This document shows, piece after piece, positions 43,126 to 52,309 of a stretch of 64,000 nt of DNA. The stretch covers positions 134,952,753 to 135,016,752 of the forward strand of contig CM035439.1 in NCBI GenBank assembly GCA_020310875.1. The letters are read 5' to 3'. Under the pieces are notes generated by a model. That model ran no database searches and was not told where the DNA came from. It saw only the letters and a list, made by a program, of their open reading frames with translations. Both the position numbers and the translations under genes were made by a program. The stretch comes from Ceratopteris richardii. Taxonomy: Eukaryota; Streptophyta; Polypodiopsida; Polypodiales; Pteridaceae. How positions within the stretch are numbered: the stretch's first letter is position 1; each line of letters opens with the position of its first letter.

Positions 43126-44154
43126 ATTTACTCGTATCAATATGAGGTACCGCCTATGGAGCAAAATTGGGAGCCAGAATACTCCAATGTCATGTACACA
43201 AATCCTAACCCTAGGCCCCAGTTGAGACAAATGAGACCACAAGCCCCTAGAGGATCTTGTTTCAGATGTCATGGTGACCATTTCATTCGTGACTGTCCCC
43301 ACCCACCATCTCCGAGTCAAGGACAGGCTATCACAATACAGGCTTTTTGTCCTGATTGTGGCAAAGACCATCTCCCCAGAGATTGTCCAAGAAACCCCTC
43401 TAGTGCACCCAAGATTACACCCATTAATGTGGTAGGCTTAGTGGCAGATCCAAGTTCAAGTAGTAGCAATGTGGCTCCTATACAAGCTGTCACTAGAGCA
43501 CAAGCCTTAAAACAGGATAAACCAGTAGAACAATCAGAGTCGAGTGAATCGGGAGAGCCTAGTAAGAGGAAAACAAGAACATGGAAGGATACCAGAGAGA
43601 AGGCCAATCGTAAGTGGAATAAAAAGTTATCGGAACTAGAAGAAAGCTTAAAAGAAGCGAAAACAAAAATAGAAGACATTGCATCTCAAAGCCCCTCGCA
43701 TGCTGAAACTCCATCCACTCCACCTCATCCCACCCCACCACCCATTGTAAATAGACCGCAACCAGGGTCTGTTCTTGCAGATCCAACCCCAGAAGGTTTG
43801 GACATGATGTTCAAGGCCTACCAGGCTCGACTTCAAGAAGGGCCTACAGCTGCAAACCTAGACAAGAGTTACCCTAGAGCAGATTTAGAGATTGAACGGA
43901 TGAAAATGTGCATGAAAATGGTAGAACAAGCTCAAGCCATACTTGAGACTAGTCAAAAGTTCAATCAGACAAACTCTATCAAATCGGATTTGCATTTCCA
44001 GGGCTTACTAGAACGATTAGAGCAGTTGGTAAACAAACCACAAGTTTCTCTACCTCCACAGGCTCAACCAGTTATTGAAAGAGGAAGCTCACCACCAAGG
44101 GGAGCTTATGTTCCTAATTCCACGGATGCTGGAATACCTCCTTCTATTCAATAG
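43126..44154 (+). CDS. G8 middle segment: second knuckle pair and linker, in frame with gag and pol
   Basis: This in-frame stretch of 342 codons lies between the two UAG codons. It carries zinc knuckles CFRCHGDHFIRDC and CPDCGKDHLPRDC, a Ser/Glu/Lys-rich part, a short coiled-coil-like segment (LSELEESLKEAKTKIEDIA) and a helical region. The first internal Met is at 43156 and gives 332 residues if translation restarts there. It ends in UAG at 44152-44154. The matching G6 sequence has no stop at the second site, so that UAG is particular to G8. Confidence 0.85.
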   Translation: MYSYQYEVPPMEQNWEPEYSNVMYTNPNPRPQLRQMRPQAPRGSCFRCHGDHFIRDCPHPPSPSQGQAITIQAFCPDCGKDHLPRDCPRNPSSAPKITPINVVGLVADPSSSSSNVAPIQAVTRAQALKQDKPVEQSESSESGEPSKRKTRTWKDTREKANRKWNKKLSELEESLKEAKTKIEDIASQSPSHAETPSTPPHPTPPPIVNRPQPGSVLADPTPEGLDMMFKAYQARLQEGPTAANLDKSYPRADLEIERMKMCMKMVEQAQAILETSQKFNQTNSIKSDLHFQGLLERLEQLVNKPQVSLPPQAQPVIERGSSPPRGAYVPNSTDAGIPPSIQ

Positions 44155-47100
44155 TACTCTCAAGAGTTCTTGCGGGAAATACAAGAGGAGAAATGGGCCA
44201 AGGAGAAGGGTAATTCCCCTCCTATTCCTGAGATTGATGATCTTCATGATCAATTTCCCCAAGACATTCCATCTATTTACGAAGATGAAGCAGAACAAGA
44301 AGACGAAAGATTAGATTTTGAATCTAATACCTTAGAAGAACTGCCTCAATTTCCAGGCCCATGGGAATCTGAATCACTCCAGATTAGAGCTCCCACAATA
44401 CTAGTAAGAAATGAAGACTCAGTGGTTCCAAGGAACACGGATGTCGTGAAGAACACTAAGGTTCAGTGTCATCTCACTGTAGAAGAGTTGCTCAAAGCAA
44501 AACCTGAGTTATGGAATCATGTGAAGGATCAGGTCCCAGAACTTGATTCCAATATGCCAAAAGCAGGCTCTAAGCAAAGGGTACCAGAGATACCTCTAGA
44601 CAAAATAGGGGACATGTGTGAGGGTGAAGAAGGTAATACTTATCTTCCAATCACCTACCAAGGTTACACAACCAAAGCAATCATAGATTCAGGTGCTGGT
44701 GTTGCTATTGCGACCACCTCTTTGTGGAAGCAATGGGGCAAACCCACATTAAGACCAACTAGAATGAAGCTTCAAATGGCTGATGGTCATTTTGAAAGAC
44801 CTCTAGGATTGCTAGAAGGGATCACTCTAACCACTTGTGGTGTAGAGTTTGAGCACACATTTGCTATATGTGACTTTGAGAAAAATAATGTCTATGAGAT
44901 GATCCTAGGAAGACCCTTCCTACGACAATTGCAAATAGTACAGGATTGGGGAACTAACTCCTTGTACTTACAACACTTAGGGGTTACCACCAAGGTCAAT
45001 TTGAAGGATTACACCTTCAGAGATGTACCACCCCTACAGTGGAATTCTATCCACAAAGTGAAAGAAGATTCCATCTCTGTGCATTCTGAAAGTTCACCTG
45101 ATCCATCATGGCTGCATGAAGATACTCATTTGTGGATGTGCAAAGTCGCAAAGGAAGAGGAAAAACGTTTAAAGGCAAGGGAAGAAGGAACTTCACTAGG
45201 AGATAGACCAGTTAGAGACCCAGCCTACACACCGATGATCTTTCCAGATGAGGAGTTTGAGCCTCATGGCTGGCCAGAAATCTTAGCCACCATGGACATT
45301 GCTGTCAATGAGGAACAGTGGACACCTCATTGTGATGAGGAGGGTTATGATATCTCAGTGTTCATGTGTCAACCCTTGCTAGAAGAATGTGACCCTAGTG
45401 ATGTCATAGAAGAAGAAGAGAATGACGATGATCTGGAGTCTATTGTGATGGATAGTTGCTTTAACTCAGAGCAGCACTATCTAGAAGATATAGGAGTGTT
45501 CACCCAGAAAGAAGAAGAACCTCTCACAAGTATTAAAACAGTAAACTCAAAGGATGGAAGTGAGAGTAGTCAAAAGAAAAAGAAAAGAAAAGCAGTGAAA
45601 CAAGAAAAGGAGGAATCATTGTTTGAAGTACCAGAAAACTTCAAGAAATATGAAGTTGACGACCGCAAAATTTTGGTACGAATGCCTAAGAGAGAGGCCA
45701 TCATAGGAGAATCATATGATAATAAAGAAAAGACCAAGAAGATTGTAGTGACCATTGAAGAGAACGAAGAGAGATGCACATATATAGGAGAAGACCTAAG
45801 TGCAAGAGAAGAAATGGAGCTCATAGCTCTATTAAGGGAATATAGGGATGTGTTTGCATGGCACTATAGAGACTTGAAAGGGGTAGATCCAAGAATTTGC
45901 TCTCATACTATCCCCATGACTGCTGATGCTAAGCCCACCAAACAGAAGCCCTACACATATAATGATACCTATGCAGCCAAAATCAAAGAAGAAATTGATA
46001 GGTTGATTGAGGCTGGATTCATCTATGAGATTGAGCATACCGAATGGGTGTCCCCCATTGTTGTGGTACCCAAGAAGAACGGGAAGTTGCGAGTGTGTAT
46101 TAACCTTAAAAAAGTTAATGCCGCTACGATTAGAGATAGTTATCCACTTCCAATCACAGAACACCTATTGGAGCGTGTTGCAGGCAAGGAAGTTTATAGC
46201 TTCCTTGATGGATTTTCAGGTTACAATCAAGTAGCCATTGCCCCAGAAGATCAACACAAAACAGCTTTTGCTACAGAGTGGGGAATCTTTGCATTTCGGG
46301 TGATGCCATTTGGGCTCACCAATGCACCTGCAACATTCCAAAGGCTCATGTGTCATGTCTTCAAAGAGTTCTTGCGAAAGAGCTTAGAAGTGTATGTGGA
46401 TGATTTATGTGCTCATTCCCAAGAAAGAAGGGTTCACATCCCTGAGCTCAGACAAATCTTCAACAAGTGTAGAGAATATCGAGTGTGTCTAAACCCAGAA
46501 AAGTGTGTGTTTATGGTGCGTCAAGGTAAAATCTTAGGTCATATCGTTTCTAAGAATGGAATCTCAACAGATGAAGATAAGGTAAGAGCCATAGCGGAGC
46601 TGCCAAGGCCAAGGAATGTTAAAGAGGTACAAGCCTTTATGGGCCATTGTGGATATTACCGTAGGTTTATCCACATGTACGCGATCATAGCTAGACCCCT
46701 TTATGCCTTGTTGTCTAATTTTGAGTGGAACGACGAATGCGAGAATTCTTTCAATGAACTGAAGAAACGTTTGTGCACAGCACCAATATTGACCACTCCT
46801 GATTGGAATAAGCCATTCCATGTCCATGTGGATGCATCCAATCATGCCATAGGATGTGTGCTAGCACAACCCACAGGTGAAGGGAATTTAGATTTGCCCA
46901 TAGCATATGCTAGTAGACAACTAAACCCAGCCGAAAGAAATTATACCACAACCGAGCGAGAAGGGTTAGGCATGGTATATGCCGTAAAGAAGTTTAGACA
47001 CTATTTATTGGCCAACAAGTTCAAGTTTTTCACTGATCATCAAGCTTTGTTATATTTGGTCAATAAACCTTGCAATACTGGACGCTTAGTAAGATGGTTC

Positions 47101-50100
47101 CTCTTACTAATGGAGTATGACTTTGAAGTTGTTGTCAGGAAAGGTAGAACCCACCTTCGGGCAGATCACCTTTCTCGCATTACTTCAGGAGAGTCACCAC
47201 AAGGAGTGTCTGATGAACTACCTGATGCTTATCTGTTCAATTTGGAAGTTGTTCCTAAATGGGCAAATAAGTTGGTACCGGTCCTAACCTTCGGCCCTGC
47301 AAATAAGAATGTGAAAACATCACAAGAAGAAATTGTAAAATCACAAAAATATCACATATTGGCAGGAAGCATGTACAAACAAGATACTGAGGGTGTATTA
47401 GCTTGTTGTGTCGAGGATGATGAACATAGTAGTTGGTTGCAGCAAGCTCATGAGGGATTGCTAGGAAATCACTATTCTAAACAACGAACATTGCAGAATT
47501 TGAAACGTTTAGGAGTGTATTGGCCTAGCATGGACAAAGAAATACATGAGTGGATCAAGAATTGTCCAATGTGCAGAGAGAGACCACCAGTGGAGCATGC
47601 GACCCTTTATCAAGTATCATTAATTCCAGATTGGAGTGCTCCATTGGTAGAGTTTATGGGATCGGGAAAATTACCCAAAGAGGCTAGTCTAGCAAGAAGA
47701 AGAAGCATGGAGCAAGAGGCTCAAGGCTATGCCCTAGTAGGAGACAACCTATACCGAAGAGGCAAAGATGGTTACTTAAGACTGTGCGTTCACGAATCAG
47801 ATTATTTGAAAGTCTTAGAAACTGCACACAGCAGTGTTGCAGGTGGACATTTTGGTCCTGACCGAGTGATCAAGACCATTCTATTCTCAGGACTTTGGTG
47901 GCCCACTCTTCATATGGATGCACATACCTATGTGAAGAAATGTGACACATGCCAACGTGCACAATATCCAGTGAGAAAAGACGAGATGCCCTTGAGGCCA
48001 ATGATGGGAGGACGTGCATTTTCGAAGTGGGGCATAGACTTCATAGGTCCTATTAACCCCCCAGCTAGAAACTCCCATGCAGAGTACATCATTGTAGCCA
48101 CAGATTACCTTACAAAGTGGGTAGAAGTCAAAGCCACAACAAAGAATGATGCTCAGACTACGGCTAAGTTCTTATTCGAGAATGTGTTCACGAGATATGG
48201 ACTACCAATAGAGTTGGTGAGCGATAGAGGCACACACTTCTTGAATGAAGTCATTGAAAATCTTCTCCAAGAATTCTTGGTGATACATAAGAAATCCGCC
48301 CCCTATCATCCACAAGCCAACGGACAAGCCGAGAGTACCAATAAGATCCTCTGTAACGTATTGACAAAACTGGTGAATAATAAACGCTCTGATTGGGACA
48401 AACAACTTCATCATGCTGTTTGGGCTTATCGAGTTGCCTACAAAACGGTACTCAACACCACCCCATTTCAGATGGTCTTCGGACAGAACGCTGTGCTACC
48501 ATTAGATTTCTTAATCCCTGCCTTAAAAGTAGCACAAGAGTATGAGTGGAATGGGCATGAATTGTCTTCCAGGATCTTTGATCTCGAACGCTTGGGTGAA
48601 ACGAGGCTACGAGCGGCAGCAGGCATCTACGCTGCAAAGAAGAGGCAAAAGGCATACTTTGATGCACACATCAAGGATAAGGGATTGAAAGAGGGAGATC
48701 TAGTGTTGGTATACACACTAAAACAACATGCCCGTAAGTTGGAAAAAAGAGGATATGGACCCATGATCATTAATAGAATTTCCACTAGTGGTGCAGTTCA
48801 GTTGGCCACTCTAGAAGGAGATATCTTGCCAAACTATATTAGTGGCTGCAGAGTCAAGCTATATCAAGAACCTCTTACTGAGGATATGCTAATGAGACTC
48901 AACACTGCTAAGAAGCGAAAAGAAGAAGAGTTAAGAGTGAGAGAGGAAGCACAGGTAGAGGCCAGAGAGCGTATTAGGCGAAATAAGTTAAGGCGATTAG
49001 GCCTAGATGTCAACTCAAAAGCCCCAAAATATCACATGGATATGTGTCAAAAGTCAGGCATTGCGACTTCTCAGGTCATTGACCGAAGACCCTTTGTGAT
49101 CATAGAGATAGGACAAGGGAAGGATGCAAGGACGGTGAAAGCATTGATTGACTCAGGTGCAGCAAGTAGTGCAGTTAGACTTTCCTACTGCCAAGACTTG
49201 GGGTTGAACATCAATCCCATAGAAGCTTATCTCATAGGATTGGGAGGTTTGGAAACCCCTTGCTTGGGCGAGGTGGAACTTCCCATCTACCTTCAAGATG
49301 TTCCAATGAAAGTCAAAGCGCTAGTATGTCAAGATGAGAACCTTACAGAACCACTTGTCTTGGGTCAAGATTGGCTCTATGACCATGCAGTTAACTTAAA
49401 CCTAAGAAGTCAAATTCTTCAAGTTTGGGTACATGAACAATGCATTACATTAGAATTAGAGAACTGCATGCTCCTAGATCATGGCACCACACACTCTCTT
49501 AGTTCTTCCAAGACTAATCATATGAAAGAAGATGTTGTATGTGTCAAAAGCTCTATGATGCAAAAGGAGTCAATCGTGGAAGACCAGGTTCGAAGGCGGG
49601 TGGATCTTTCTTCTTCTCCAAAGACTCAAGTAGTCACAGTAGTGATCCCACCACACAAGCAAACACAACCGTTCACGACAACTGCTACATCAAATAGAAA
49701 GACACCATTCGATAAAAAAGCGGTTCCGGGCATGAAGCAGATCTGGGTACGCAAAGGAGAGCAACCACCAGCCTTACCCCCACAAATCCCATCCATGCAC
49801 ACTAACCAGGCCAAAAGGCGAAGGAAGCAGCTCAGACAAGCTCCATCACAAGATATCCAACAAGTTTGGGTGCCTAAGAAGTTAGTTGCAGCTCAACAAG
49901 GGCAATTACAGATGTGGGTACCTAAGAAGATCCTACACCCACAACAACCTTTGTTCTCCCACATGCAAAAGGTTTCAACAAAGAAGCCAAAAAGAGAAAA
50001 GGGTAAGAACCACGTACAGAGACCAAAGGAAGATCAAATCAGCTCTTCAACATTAGTAGGAAGACATGCAAAAAGGATATGGGTTTGGAAGCCAAAAGTG

Positions 50101-50295
50101 CAAGTAGCCTCCACCGAACCAAAGCATCAACCACACTGGATACCACAGTTCAAAAAGCATCCAAAGAGAAAGACGCCTGAAGTGACCTCTACAGTGCCAA
50201 ATGATGTTCTAAAATGGACTCCAATAAGGAGGATTACATCAGTTCGAGACTCAATGGATACCTCCACCAAGGTCGGCATCAACCTCCACAAATAA
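44155..50295 (+). CDS. pol: G8 pol: protease, RT, RNase H, integrase, second protease-like domain, basic tail
   Basis: From the first Met (44170) the frame has 2041 codons. Numbering from there, a retropepsin-like domain has DSGAG at about 173 and ILGRPFL at about 244. Reverse transcriptase covers about 620-850, with WVSPIVVVPKKNGKLR and catalytic YVDDL at about 742. RNase H (HVHVDAS, TTTEREGLGMVYAVK, FTDHQALLYLV) covers about 883-1000. The integrase has an HHCC finger (about 1219-1265), WGIDFIGPI, DRGTHF and NGQAEST with the catalytic acids, and a C-terminal KLEKRGYGPMII region to about 1565. A second retropepsin-like domain has LIDSGAASSAV at about 1659-1669 and VLGQDWLYDHAV at about 1730. 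The tail repeats W-V-P-K-K-like words at about 1858, 1899, 1915, 1970 and 1991. The frame is in phase with gag, so readthrough of two UAG codons, or internal initiation, is needed. Confidence 0.95.
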   Translation, partial: YSQEFLREIQEEKWAKEKGNSPPIPEIDDLHDQFPQDIPSIYEDEAEQEDERLDFESNTLEELPQFPGPWESESLQIRAPTILVRNEDSVVPRNTDVVKNTKVQCHLTVEELLKAKPELWNHVKDQVPELDSNMPKAGSKQRVPEIPLDKIGDMCEGEEGNTYLPITYQGYTTKAIIDSGAGVAIATTSLWKQWGKPTLRPTRMKLQMADGHFERPLGLLEGITLTTCGVEFEHTFAICDFEKNNVYEMILGRPFLRQLQIVQDWGTNSLYLQHLGVTTKVNLKDYTFRDVPPLQWNSIHKVKEDSISVHSESSPDPSWLHEDTHLWMCKVAKEEEKRLKAREEGTSLGDRPVRDPAYTPMIFPDEEFEPHGWPEILATMDIAVNEEQWTPHCDEEGYDISVFMCQPLLEECDPSDVIEEEENDDDLESIVMDSCFNSEQHYLEDIGVFTQKEEEPLTSIKTVNSKDGSESSQKKKKRKAVKQEKEESLFEVPENFKKYEVDDRKILVRMPKREAIIGESYDNKEKTKKIVVTIEENEERCTYIGEDLSAREEMELIALLREYRDVFAWHYRDLKGVDPRICSHTIPMTADAKPTKQKPYTYNDTYAAKIKEEIDRLIEAGFIYEIEHTEWVSPIVVVPKKNGKLRVCINLKKVNAATIRDSYPLPITEHLLERVAGKEVYSFLDGFSGYNQVAIAPEDQHKTAFATEWGIFAFRVMPFGLTNAPATFQRLMCHVFKEFLRKSLEVYVDDLCAHSQERRVHIPELRQIFNKCREYRVCLNPEKCVFMVRQGKILGHIVSKNGISTDEDKVRAIAELPRPRNVKEVQAFMGHCGYYRRFIHMYAIIARPLYALLSNFEWNDECENSFNELKKRLCTAPILTTPDWNKPFHVHVDASNHAIGCVLAQPTGEGNLDLPIAYASRQLNPAERNYTTTEREGLGMVYAVKKFRHYLLANKFKFFTDHQALLYLVNKPCNTGRLVRWFLLLMEYDFEVVVRKGRTHLRADHLSRITSGESPQGVSDELPDAYLFNLEVVPKWANKLVPVLTFGPANKNVKTSQEEIVKSQKYHILAGSMYKQDTEGVLACCVEDDEHSSWLQQAHEGLLGNHYSKQRTLQNLKRLGVYWPSMDKEIHEWIKNCPMCRERPPVEHATLYQVSLIPDWSAPLVEFMGSGKLPKEASLARRRSMEQEAQGYALVGDNLYRRGKDGYLRLCVHESDYLKVLETAHSSVAGGHFGPDRVIKTILFSGLWWPTLHMDAHTYVKKCDTCQRAQYPVRKDEMPLRPMMGGRAFSKWGIDFIGPINPPARNSHAEYIIVATDYLTKWVEVKATTKNDAQTTAKFLFENVFTRYGLPIELVSDRGTHFLNEVIENLLQEFLVIHKKSAPYHPQANGQAESTNKILCNVLTKLVNNKRSDWDKQLHHAVWAYRVAYKTVLNTTPFQMVFGQNAVLPLDFLIPALKVAQEYEWNGHELSSRIFDLERLGETRLRAAAGIYAAKKRQKAYFDAHIKDKGLKEGDLVLVYTLKQHARKLEKRGYGPMIINRISTSGAVQLATLEGDILPNYISGCRVKLYQEPLTEDMLMRLNTAKKRKEEELRVREEAQVEARERIRRNKLRRLGLDVNSKAPKYHMDMCQKSGIATSQVIDRRPFVIIEIGQGKDARTVKALIDSGAASSAVRLSYCQDLGLNINPIEAYLIGLGGLETPCLGEVELPIYLQDVPMKVKALVCQDENLTEPLVLGQDWLYDHAVNLNLRSQILQVWVHEQCITLELENCMLLDHGTTHSLSSSKTNHMKEDVVCVKSSMMQKESIVEDQVRRRVDLSSSPKTQVVTVVIPPHKQTQPFTTTATSNRKTPFDKKAVPGMKQIWVRKGEQPPALPPQIPSMHTNQAKRRRKQLRQAPSQDIQQVWVPKKLVAAQQGQLQMWVPKKILHPQQPLFSHMQKVSTKKPKREKGKNHVQRPKEDQISSSTLVGRHAKRIWVWKPKVQVASTEPKHQPHWIPQFKKHPKRKTPEVTSTVPNDVLKWTPIRRITSVRDSMDTSTKVGINLHK

Positions 50296-50381
50296 CATCG
50301 AAAGCCTCGAACGAGCAACAACCATGTGCTCCTTGCACAACCCTGTCTTTTGCACCATTTAGGTCATGCATTTCCAAAGTA

Positions 50382-50416
50382 TGCATTAATATAGGGCCAC
50401 ATTATACGGCCGTGCA
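50382..50416 (+). other. Conserved post-pol block with hairpin potential (G8 copy 1)
   Basis: TGCA-n9-GGCC-n9-GGCC-n1-TGCA. It is nearly identical to the G4 and G6 blocks apart from three extra bases in the first spacer. Confidence 0.6.
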
Positions 50417-50609
50417 TCGACACACTTGAGAATCCCATGCACAAGAGCACAGTGACATATGTCGAACATTTCTATTGATACTAACTTTTGTGTTCTTGTT
50501 TTGTGATATCCTGTTCCTATTTAAAAAAAAAAAAAAAAAAAAAAAAGTGTGAGAGAGCTTGTTCCCAGTGTGTCTCGGCCAGCAGTGAGATTATTGCTGC
50601 CTTATCTGG

Positions 50610-50935
50610 TAGAGGACAAGCATTTGGCATGAACATGGCATCTACAACTATGATTTTCTCTTACCATGGTAGGAATGAAGAGCTTGAAGGTCCGCAACTT
50701 GAGTGATGCTTAACTACTTCATGTGCCAGAGCATCCAAGGAGATATCTGCAAAAGGTAGTTCGGGAGGAGAAGACTCCTGCATATGGTGAGCTAAAGAGC
50801 ATATGTGACACTCAGCTTGGTGTAGTTACCCGATGTTGCTTGCCAAGGAATATAAAGCAATTCAATTCTCAGTATTTCCTGAACCAGTATGGAACAGTAG
50901 CACTGGTGAATGGTCTATGTCAATCAGCATGGTAA
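50610..50935 (+). pseudogene. Possible captured ARGONAUTE gene fragment
   Basis: The segment 50723-50935 encodes EEKTPAYGELKSICDTQLGV followed by VTRCCLPRN and NSQYFLNQ. This resembles the start of the Piwi domain of ARGONAUTE proteins, where plant proteins have a Y-G-x-L-K-x-[IV]-C-[ED]-T-x-L-G-[IV]-V-x-Q-C-C-L pattern. Just upstream, FGMNMAS and SYHGRNEE (about 50620-50690) resemble the F-G-[IM]-x-[VI]-A/S...Y-H-x-x-G-R region that precedes the MID domain. The order fits ARGONAUTE with the MID part missing. Stops separate the parts, so no functional protein is made. The identification comes from remembered family patterns and needs a search. Confidence 0.55.
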
Positions 50936-51316
50936 TCTCTTAGAAACCGGCACGTGTCCAATATTCCTCTGGGTGTCAATATAGGGAAGTGAACGTGCAG
51001 GCGCCCAAGCTCAGAAATGCACATTGTTAGTGACAAATGTTGCTTTGAAAAGAGGAGAGGGGATCCACCACTCAAAAGATCTCATCAGTGGACAATCAAC
51101 ATGGACATTCATCAACAAGGTTCCATCCCAAAGGCCGAGTGTACAACACGAAGAGGCAAACATCCATCAACCTTCGCCATGGTAAGTATCTTTACTCTGG
51201 AAACACCATAACCATGATAGTTTAGGAAACCTCTTCGTCAGCATACCCTTGAGCACTTAGCTCAAGACCCGCAATTTTTGCACCATACTTCTTCCAATGC
51301 ATTTTCCAAGTAAGCA

Positions 51317-51345
51317 TGCGTAGGGCTACATTACAAGGCCGTGCA
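51317..51345 (+). other. Conserved post-pol block with hairpin potential (G8 copy 2)
   Basis: This is a diverged copy of the block at 50382. GGCC has become GGCT and TGCA has become TGCG in the 5' arm, and both changes keep G-U pairing with the unchanged 3' arm. Confidence 0.5.
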
Positions 51346-51682
51346 CAAGGCACATACTTTTTTCAACCCAGGCACGAACACACTTACCCATCATTCATTA
51401 TGGGTTATGAGTAGTTGGCATGAATGCTCTCAACATCATCTTTAAAAGAGCTAGCAGACATCATGGGAACAACATCCATATCTCGGAAGCAAATTGAAGC
51501 CAGTAGTTGCTCCAAATCACTCTTGACAACCTCTTCTGAGAAACTTGCAGTTTTGAAAGCTCACAACGACACATTCTTGCTGGAATCCAAGGAACCAGCT
51601 CATACAACGGATGGACATCACCTCTCAAAGCACTACACAGAACAACCCTTCCAACAAGGGTCTGTCAGGGACGACAGACTCG

Positions 51683-51695
51683 AGAGGGGGGGGAG
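51683..51695 (+). other. G8 polypurine tract
   Basis: AGAGGGGGGGGAG directly precedes the 3' LTR, as in G3 and G7. Confidence 0.93.
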
Positions 51696-52304
51696 TGTTG
51701 AAGCTCAAAGTCAAGGACAAAGCATGGAAGCACATCAAAAGGTGGAGACACGAGGAAAGGGAGCAAGTAGGGAGCTCCAAGAAGTGTATGTCAAATTTTC
51801 AGAAGAATCCCCTACAAAAATAGTGATTTTCATCACTAGAAACCATTGTAAATACCATTATCTATTTTTAGTAACTCCATTTTGTTCGAGCCGAGGAGTC
51901 CTCGAGCTTGAGGAGTATTAGAAGTACCATCGTACCAATTTTCCTAATTTTTAGACTTCGTTTGAGCCCTCAAATAAGCCCTGGAACCTAATTTTTAACT
52001 AGGCCGGACACTAGGTCTGGACAGGACCAAAACTAGTCAAAAAACTATAAAAAGAGCTAGAGAGCTCATTTTTGGGGTTAGCTTGTTAGAGAATAGAACT
52101 TTTGTAAGAGAACTCTTTTGCAATCTAAGCTTTCCATTGTTCCTCTCTTTGATCTTACTTTGTGCGCGTGTGTGTGTATGTGTGTGCATGTTTGTGTGCT
52201 TTCACTCACGCACTTGTGCCTTCACTTGCTCGTGGTCTTCATACCGGTCCTCACGTCTCCGCGGATTGACAAGTAAAGGAGGTGGTGCTTACGCTTGAGC
52301 TACA
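51696..52304 (+). repeat. G8 3' LTR (609 bp)
   Basis: Compared base by base with the 5' LTR, I found one difference (A at 52026 for G at 39079) and no gaps. Confidence 0.96.
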
Positions 52305-52309
52305 GGTGG
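52305..52309. repeat. G8 target-site duplication, right copy (GGTGG)
   Basis: It matches 38744-38748. Confidence 0.95.

Larger units (their letters stand above)
50296..51682 (+). other. G8 post-pol region, ORF3 mostly replaced
   Basis: These 1.4 kb have no long ORF. They hold two related hairpin-capable blocks (50382-50416 and 51317-51345), a 24-A tract (50523-50546) and an ARGONAUTE-like fragment. Near the 3' end (51640-51682) the frame QPFQQGSVRDDR matches the last residues of G3 and G7 ORF3. ORF3 was therefore once present and only its end remains. Confidence 0.7.
38749..52304 (+). mobile_element. G8: complete Ty3/gypsy element, 13,556 bp, recently inserted
   Basis: It has two 609-bp LTRs differing at one base (G at 39079, A at 52026), a 5-bp target duplication, a tRNA-Asp type PBS, a polypurine tract, a long repeat leader, and gag and pol in one frame broken only by two UAG codons. 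The PBS and the extra region behind pol place it near the Athila/Tat branch. One mismatch in 609 bp means a recent insertion. The region between pol and the 3' LTR (50296-51682) has lost most of ORF3 and carries foreign sequence. Confidence 0.96.

Noticed and set aside
50523-50546. A24 tract as the poly(A) tail of a retrotransposed mRNA
   Set aside because: It lies 5' of the sense ARGONAUTE-like segment, so it is not that segment's tail; a simple microsatellite is enough.
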